A program made the translations under genes and the position numbers. This document shows, one piece after another, positions 21,334-25,512 of a stretch of 25,512 nt of DNA; the stretch's first letter is position 1, and each line of letters opens with the position of its first letter. The notes beneath the pieces are model-generated. The model saw only the letters and a program-made list of their open reading frames with translations. It was not told the origin of the DNA and searched no databases. Origin of the DNA: Synergistaceae bacterium (GTDB taxonomy: Bacteria; Synergistota; Synergistia; Synergistales; Aminobacteriaceae); the NCBI GenBank assembly GCA_017394925.1, contig JAFPWQ010000264.1, forward strand, positions 1-25,512. Reading direction: 5' to 3'.

Positions 21334-22077
21334 ATGTCAAACATTGCTGTAATTATTGCCGGCGGTGTAGGATCGCGAATGCATTTAGACATTCCGAAGC
21401 AGTTCATTCACATCAAAGGCAAACCAATAATCATTTATACGCTCGAAGCATTCCAGAGACATCCGGATATTGATGCAATTGAAGTTGTATGTCTTGAGGG
21501 GTGGCAGGACAGTCTGACGGCATATGCAAAACAATACGGAATAACGAAGCTGAAGTATGTAATCTCAGGAGGAAACACAGCACAGGAATCTATACGCAAC
21601 GGAGTATTTTATCTTGAGGATAAATGCGGACCTGACGATATTTTAATCATTCATGACGGAATTCGTCCTCTCGTTGATGAAGCTGTTCTCTCTGACGTAA
21701 TCGTAAAATGCAGGCAGCACGGAAATGCAGTAACATCACTTCCGTATAACGAACAGATGTTCATTGCCGACGATGAAGAATCAACGACAAGATATATCCC
21801 CCGTGAAACTCTCAGACGGGTATCAACTCCGCAGGCGTATAAATTTCCGTTGATATGCGAAAAATATCACGAGGCATTCACTACAGGCAGAGGCATAACA
21901 GGCTCATCATACACAAACACAATGATGGCAGATTTAGGCGTTAGATTATATTTTGCGGCCGGCTCAGACAGAAATATAAAGCTCACGACAAAAGAAGACC
22001 TTGAACTCTTCAGCGCATATTTGAGTTTAGGTATTTATACTCAACTGGGGGGGGGGGGCAAAATTGCTTACTCATAA
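21334..22077 (+). CDS. IspD/TarI-family cytidylyltransferase (glycan type)
   Basis: 247 residues as read. The nucleotidyltransferase core is complete: AVIIAGGVGSRMHLDIPKQF, GKPIIIYTLEAFQ, SGGNTAQESIRNGV, IIHDGIRPLVDE, and STPQAYKFPL with the NIKLTTKEDLEL ending. The wording (DIPKQFI, GITKLKYVISGG) is closer to TarI-like enzymes that make CDP-polyol or CDP-sugar donors for surface polymers than to isoprenoid IspD. AGGAGG lies about 10 nt before ATG 21334, 21 nt after the LprI-like gene. Its last codons are written in a run of 12 G and the frame ends 19 nt later. One G fewer would read straight into the SDR gene, as in known bifunctional cytidylyltransferase/SDR proteins. Confidence 0.88.
   Translation: MSNIAVIIAGGVGSRMHLDIPKQFIHIKGKPIIIYTLEAFQRHPDIDAIEVVCLEGWQDSLTAYAKQYGITKLKYVISGGNTAQESIRNGVFYLEDKCGPDDILIIHDGIRPLVDEAVLSDVIVKCRQHGNAVTSLPYNEQMFIADDEESTTRYIPRETLRRVSTPQAYKFPLICEKYHEAFTTGRGITGSSYTNTMMADLGVRLYFAAGSDRNIKLTTKEDLELFSAYLSLGIYTQLGGGGKIAYS
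22047..22058 (+). repeat. Homopolymer G12 tract at the cytidylyltransferase/SDR junction
   Basis: Twelve consecutive G, by far the longest homopolymer in the window in a sequence otherwise AT-leaning. With G12 the upstream gene stops at 22077; with G11 or G14 it runs in frame into the SDR gene; with G10 or G13 it stops in the third frame. The end of the tract lies 5 nt before TTG 22064 and could also act as a ribosome-binding-like GGGGG. Confidence 0.95.
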
Positions 22078-23128
22078 TGCTATGTACATTGAGGATGTGC
22101 AGAAGACTGCGGATTTGAATCTTCAATGGGAAAAATTGAATGACGCTTCTGTTCTCATTACAGGAGCTTCGGGTCTCATAGGTACATTTCTTGTTGACGT
22201 GTTAATGCACAGAAATAAAAATTACAGTCAGCATTGCAGAATATCAGCTATGGGACGCAATGAAGAAAAAGCACGTAAAAGATTCAGTGAATATTTTGAT
22301 TTGCATGATGAATTTGAATTCATTGCCCACGATGTGAATCTTCCGTTAAAGAATTTTACCCGCAATTACGATTTCATTCTTCACATGGCCAGCAACACAC
22401 ACCCGTTAGATTATTCGCGTGATCCTGTAGGTACGATCAATGCAAATATTATCGGGCTGAATAACCTTCTCAGTTTCTCGCGTGAACATCTCACTCAAAG
22501 ATTCATGTTTGCATCTACCGTTGAAGTTTATGGGAACAATCGCGGAGACACAGAATTTTTTGACGAGAATTACTGCGGCTATGTCGACATATCAAAGGCA
22601 CGTTCAGGTTATCCCGAAAGCAAAAGGTGCGGCGAGACATTATGCCAGTCATATATTCAGCAGTACGGACTCGATATAGTGATTCCGAGATTCTCAAGGA
22701 CATACGGACCTACGATGCAGGAGAATGACTCGAAAGCGATCGCACAGTTCATACGTAAAAGTATTGCTCATGAAGACATTGTGCTTAAGAGTGAAGGCAC
22801 ACAGTTATATTCATATACTTATGCCCCCGATGCAGTATCTGCCCTTCTCACTGTCATGACCAGAGGCACAAACGGAGACGCATATAACATTGCTGATGAA
22901 GGCTCTGACATAACGCTCAGGGAACTTGCACAGACAGCCGCCAGTCATGCAGGAAGAAGAGTAGTGTTTGAACTTCCCGATGAGAATGAGCGAAGAGGTT
23001 ACAGTCTCGCAATGAAAGCAAGACTCAATGCCTCAAAGTTAAAGGCACTCGGATGGAATGCACTCTATGACATTAAGACAGGCATAACAAGAACGATTGA
23101 TATTCTTGCTCAGGAAATGGCAAGTTAA
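22064..23128 (+). CDS. Extended SDR NAD-dependent epimerase/dehydratase, separable or fused to the cytidylyltransferase
   Basis: 354 residues from TTG 22064; ATG 22082 is the first ATG and still precedes the domain. The Rossmann motif is VLITGASGLIGTFLVD, followed by LHMASNTHPLDYSRDP, the catalytic FASTVEVYG and the YxxxK pair in GYPESKRCGE. The C-terminal half has RFSRTYGPTM and YNIADEG, typical of sugar-nucleotide epimerases and UDP-glucuronate decarboxylase-like enzymes. It likely modifies a nucleotide sugar for surface glycan synthesis together with the upstream cytidylyltransferase. No true Shine-Dalgarno is present except the G tract, which supports translation as a fusion in some cells. 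It ends 2 bp from the convergent rhodanese gene. Confidence 0.88.
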   Translation: MLTHNAMYIEDVQKTADLNLQWEKLNDASVLITGASGLIGTFLVDVLMHRNKNYSQHCRISAMGRNEEKARKRFSEYFDLHDEFEFIAHDVNLPLKNFTRNYDFILHMASNTHPLDYSRDPVGTINANIIGLNNLLSFSREHLTQRFMFASTVEVYGNNRGDTEFFDENYCGYVDISKARSGYPESKRCGETLCQSYIQQYGLDIVIPRFSRTYGPTMQENDSKAIAQFIRKSIAHEDIVLKSEGTQLYSYTYAPDAVSALLTVMTRGTNGDAYNIADEGSDITLRELAQTAASHAGRRVVFELPDENERRGYSLAMKARLNASKLKALGWNALYDIKTGITRTIDILAQEMAS

Positions 23129-23130
23129 AA

Positions 23131-23634
23131 TTATTTTCCGTTAATGCTCCCATACCTAATATCTTCATGATCTTCAGGGAGCAATTTATTTTTTGGGTCC
23201 TTAATCCAGTCCATTATGCCGCCTCTGTAATTTTTGATTCTCGCCGGTGAGAATCTGAATCCCCTGATTAACGCGTCTGCAAATCTCCCGGAATCTGCTC
23301 CCGTGTTGCAATATAATATGACCGTGTTCATCTTCACAATGCCGGCTTTAGCGAGTGCAGCAGAGGCCGCCGCAGTCTGAAGGTCCTTAATGGGAAATGA
23401 AACTGCACCGGGTATATGTCCTCCGGGAATGCCTGCTCTGGGTGATTCGCCTTCGTAAATTCTTTCTGGTCTGACATCAACAAGAACATAGCCGGGTCTG
23501 CCTGCATTAGCTTTTATGTATTCGCTGGTTACATCTTCAACATGAGGCTCAAAGTATGAGAATATAAACGTGCATAAGAACACGAACGCAAATATAATCG
23601 GTGCAATGATCTCAAGCCTGCGTAAATTTTTCAT
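23131..23634 (-). CDS. Membrane-anchored rhodanese-like protein
   Basis: 167 residues. A transmembrane anchor (about 8-28) is followed by a single rhodanese domain: GYVLVDVRPERIYEG, GHIPGAVSFPI, and the active loop LYCNTGADSGRFAD with Cys109. The CNTGADS loop has the right length for sulfur transfer. The domain faces the periplasm by topology (short basic N-terminus inside). Possible roles are periplasmic sulfur trafficking or thiol chemistry. It is convergent with the SDR gene, with only 2 bp between stops, and divergent from the aspartokinase-like gene. Confidence 0.88.
   Translation of the reverse strand: MKNLRRLEIIAPIIFAFVFLCTFIFSYFEPHVEDVTSEYIKANAGRPGYVLVDVRPERIYEGESPRAGIPGGHIPGAVSFPIKDLQTAAASAALAKAGIVKMNTVILYCNTGADSGRFADALIRGFRFSPARIKNYRGGIMDWIKDPKNKLLPEDHEDIRYGSINGK
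23146..23194 (+). terminator. Possible forward terminator inside the rhodanese 3' end
   Basis: GCTCCC (23146-23151) can pair with GGGAGC (23177-23182), followed by a T-rich ATTTATTTTTT. The loop of about 25 nt is long, so it is weak, but it is the only candidate to end the SDR transcript. Confidence 0.3.
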
Positions 23635-23686
23635 ATTAGATTAAAATATCCTTTCATGATGAGCTTATATGTGATTTATATTACAG

Positions 23687-23692
23687 TATAAT
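23687..23692 (+). promoter_or_regulatory. Candidate -10 box for the aspartokinase-like gene
   Basis: TATAAT in the context CAGTATAAT, about 150 nt before ATG 23839, leaving a long leader. I searched the 23635-23838 leader by eye for lysine-riboswitch or T-box landmarks and found none. The -35 is weak. Confidence 0.4.
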
Positions 23693-23838
23693 TCTTTTAA
23701 GTTTATACTGCCACGATAAAACAAAGTGTTTAGCCAATAGATTAACTGAGTGTTTGATGTTAGAATTTTTATCCGGCAATTAGAGAGTGTGTGATACATG
23801 CTCTTTCTTATTGTTACAGCAAAAGAGGTGATACGCTT

Positions 23839-25167
23839 ATGAATAACACAATAGTTTTAAGATTCACTGAGAACACAATATCAAGTGCCGAAAGAATCAA
23901 ACAGGCAGCCCAGATCGCAAAATCGAATCCCGCATATAAGTATGCAATATTATCTGCACCGGGAAAAAGTTCAGGCGATGACATCAAAGTTACGGATGTA
24001 CTTTATATGTGTCATTCGCAGTTCATCAACGGGGAAGATTATCATGAAATGCTCGGCAGGTTAAGAAAAACTTTTGAGAATCTGCTTGAAGGACTCGGAA
24101 TTGAATTTGATCTTGACGATGAGATTAAAGAGATTGAGAAGAGCTTAATCACAGGAAGAAATGCAGATTTCATTGCGAGCAGGGGAGAATATCTCATCAG
24201 CAAGATATTTGCACAGCTTCTTGGCTGGGAATTCATTGATGCAGAAGAGATAATTTTCTTCAGGCCTGACGGAAAACTTGATGACGATAAAACAATCAGA
24301 GTTGCAGGTGAAAGACTCAAACGTTCGGAATATGCAGTGATACCGTCCTTCTATGGGACAGTCATGAACAACGGAAAGCACGTAAAGACATTCCCGAGAG
24401 GACAATGTGATACGACAGGTGCAGTAGTTTCGCGTGCAGTGAATGCCGATTATCTCGAAAAATGGATGTACAAGACAAGACCGTACAGCGCAGACCCTGC
24501 AATCGTGAAAGACCCGCAGATAATCAGAAATATCACGTACAATGAAGTTCTTGAATTAAATTACATGGGGATAAAAGTATTTGAAGATGACGTTGCGCTT
24601 ATTCTCCGCAATAACGGAATCCCTGTAAAAATCCGCACTCTGTTTTATCCTGATGACGAAGGAACACTCGTTACTCTTGATCTCCCTGAAAATGTATCCC
24701 GCAGTGTTGCAGTGTGCATAGCAGGACGCAAGAATTTCAACGTGATTCACATTGAGAAATTCGGAATGAACAAGCAGAAGGATTTCGGGAAAAAACTTTT
24801 CAGCATATTCGAGAGATACAACGTAGCATGTGAGCATACACTCTCAGGGATTCACAAAGTATCAATCGTATTAAAATCTCCGATGTTCCAGATAAGGCGC
24901 AGGGAAATAATGGAAGACCTGAAGAATGAACTTGAAGCTGATTCTGTTACGTTCGACAGGAATTTATCACTGATTGCTGTAATCGGCAAAGGCATGGGCA
25001 CTGTCTACGGAATATTCGAGAAAGTTTTCCGTGCGCTTGCCAGTGCCAACGTGAAAGTTCACATGATAGATCAGGGCTCGGACGAAATGAGCATAATACT
25101 GGGAGTGTATGACGAAGAATTTGACGCTGCTATCAATGCATTGTATGAGGTCATGATTCTGAATTGA
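23839..25167 (+). CDS. Aspartokinase-like protein with altered active-site motifs
   Basis: 442 residues from ATG 23839 (AGAGGTGA about 9 nt upstream). The amino-acid kinase domain (about 1-290) follows the aspartokinase order: SAERIKQAAQIAK, AILSAPGKSSGDDIKVTDVLY, FIASRGEYLISKIFA, then FPRGQCDTTGAVVSRAVNAD and YNEVLELNYMGIKVF. Two ACT domains follow (about 300-365 and 375-442), the last with AVIGKGMGTVYGIFEKVF and IDQGSDEMSI. Aspartokinase makes aspartyl phosphate for Lys, Thr, Met and diaminopimelate. Oddly the N-terminal KFGGTS motif is RFTENT and the usual RGGSD is RGQCD, so activity or substrate may differ. No other lysine/threonine pathway gene is next to it. Confidence 0.82.
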   Translation: MNNTIVLRFTENTISSAERIKQAAQIAKSNPAYKYAILSAPGKSSGDDIKVTDVLYMCHSQFINGEDYHEMLGRLRKTFENLLEGLGIEFDLDDEIKEIEKSLITGRNADFIASRGEYLISKIFAQLLGWEFIDAEEIIFFRPDGKLDDDKTIRVAGERLKRSEYAVIPSFYGTVMNNGKHVKTFPRGQCDTTGAVVSRAVNADYLEKWMYKTRPYSADPAIVKDPQIIRNITYNEVLELNYMGIKVFEDDVALILRNNGIPVKIRTLFYPDDEGTLVTLDLPENVSRSVAVCIAGRKNFNVIHIEKFGMNKQKDFGKKLFSIFERYNVACEHTLSGIHKVSIVLKSPMFQIRRREIMEDLKNELEADSVTFDRNLSLIAVIGKGMGTVYGIFEKVFRALASANVKVHMIDQGSDEMSIILGVYDEEFDAAINALYEVMILN

Positions 25168-25231
25168 AGATGCTTAATGTATAATTGAATTAATTGCATA
25201 TACAAAAATTCAGAGAAGGGAGAAGTTAAAC

Positions 25232-25512
25232 ATGCCTCCGAAGAAAAAAACAGAAGACTCATCAGCATTAGAATTATCAGAAGCTGAAGCCCCCAAAAAG
25301 AAACCGGGCCGCCCCAGAAAAGTTAAAGCAGAGACAGAAGAAGCATCTATTGAGCCAGTAACATCAGAAGCTCCGAAGAAAGCAACGCGCAAAACTTCAT
25401 CGAAGACAGCAAAGACAGCAGAAGCAGAATCAGCAGAAGTAAAAGAAGAATCTGTGAATGTGAAAGAAGAGAAGAAAGCACCTGCAAAGAAAAGAACAGT
25501 CAAAAAAGAAGC
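25232..25512 (+). CDS. Lys/Ala/Glu-rich protein with an AT-hook, N-terminal part (cut by window edge)
   Basis: 94 codons are visible and the frame is open at the edge. AAGGGAG lies about 9 nt before ATG 25232. The sequence is low complexity and disordered, alternating KKK, acidic and Ala/Ser/Thr blocks, with one AT-hook-like KKKPGRPRKVK (about 23-33). This suits a DNA- or RNA-binding extension: a histone-H1-like protein, or the variable N-terminal extension of a larger protein such as transcription terminator Rho or a topoisomerase. The rest is outside the window, so no function is assigned. Confidence 0.75.
   Translation, partial: MPPKKKTEDSSALELSEAEAPKKKPGRPRKVKAETEEASIEPVTSEAPKKATRKTSSKTAKTAEAESAEVKEESVNVKEEKKAPAKKRTVKKE

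Noticed and set aside
22047..22058. The G12 tract as a plain sequencing or assembly error
   Set aside because: It cannot be excluded, but the tract itself is long enough to be unstable in cells whatever its exact length, and its position at a domain boundary argues for function. Kept as a finding with this warning.
23635..23838. Lysine riboswitch or T-box before the aspartokinase-like gene
   Set aside because: The leader is long enough, but I could not find the conserved core of either element or a terminator hairpin before the start codon.

Overview
The window (about 25.5 kb, moderately AT-rich) reads as chromosome of a diderm, anaerobic-type bacterium. The best fit is a gut-type Synergistota (Synergistaceae). 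The reasons are a type IV pilus/type II-like PilO-PilP-secretin set (so an outer membrane), an efp-asp23-nusB block of the kind seen in Clostridia and Synergistota, GatCAB for indirect tRNA amidation, and a small EExxxR intramembrane protease of the kind Synergistota use for C-terminal sorting. The taxonomic call is inference; there is no rRNA here.

Layout: (1) 1-230, tRNA-Tyr and tRNA-Thr with a terminator. (2) 304-3179, pilO-like, pilP-like and secretin genes. (3) 3240-6154, a tightly packed forward operon: EF-P, Asp23 family, an unknown membrane protein, NusB, a family 2 glycosyltransferase. It ends in a terminator shared with (4) 6222-9425, the reverse operon gatC-gatA-gatB. (5) 9.5-17.0 kb, an accessory-looking, mostly reverse-strand stretch: an unrecognised 402-aa protein, an unrecognised secreted 350-aa protein, a short possible remnant, a formate/nitrite channel, an LRAT-like protein (forward), a phase-variable glycosyltransferase (forward), an unrecognised exported protein, a CPBP intramembrane protease and a small membrane partner. 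(6) 17.1-20.5 kb, an exported parvulin (forward), then argH and a sugar aminotransferase (reverse). (7) 20.6-23.1 kb, an LprI-like exported protein, an IspD/TarI-type cytidylyltransferase and an SDR epimerase. (8) 23.1-25.5 kb, a membrane-anchored rhodanese (reverse), a divergent aspartokinase, and the start of a Lys/Ala-rich protein with an AT-hook, cut by the window edge.

The main discoveries are two simple-sequence contingency loci in surface-glycan genes. At 14013-14050, five and a bit copies of the heptamer GACCAAC sit between a well-supported start (ATG 13989) and a complete GT-A glycosyltransferase that is out of frame as read (OFF); one more repeat, or two fewer, would put it in frame. 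At 22047-22058 a run of 12 G lies exactly where the cytidylyltransferase meets the SDR gene; G11 or G14 would fuse the two into one 597- to 598-residue bifunctional enzyme, whereas G12 separates them. Together they suggest stochastic switching of cell-surface polysaccharide.

A second theme is that three gene junctions on the reverse strand (about 10.96-11.32, 12.44-12.60 and 16.06-16.24 kb) each carry three decayed tandem copies of a gene end or gene start. In one case the start region of the downstream gene appears to have been made from a copy of the upstream gene's 3' end.
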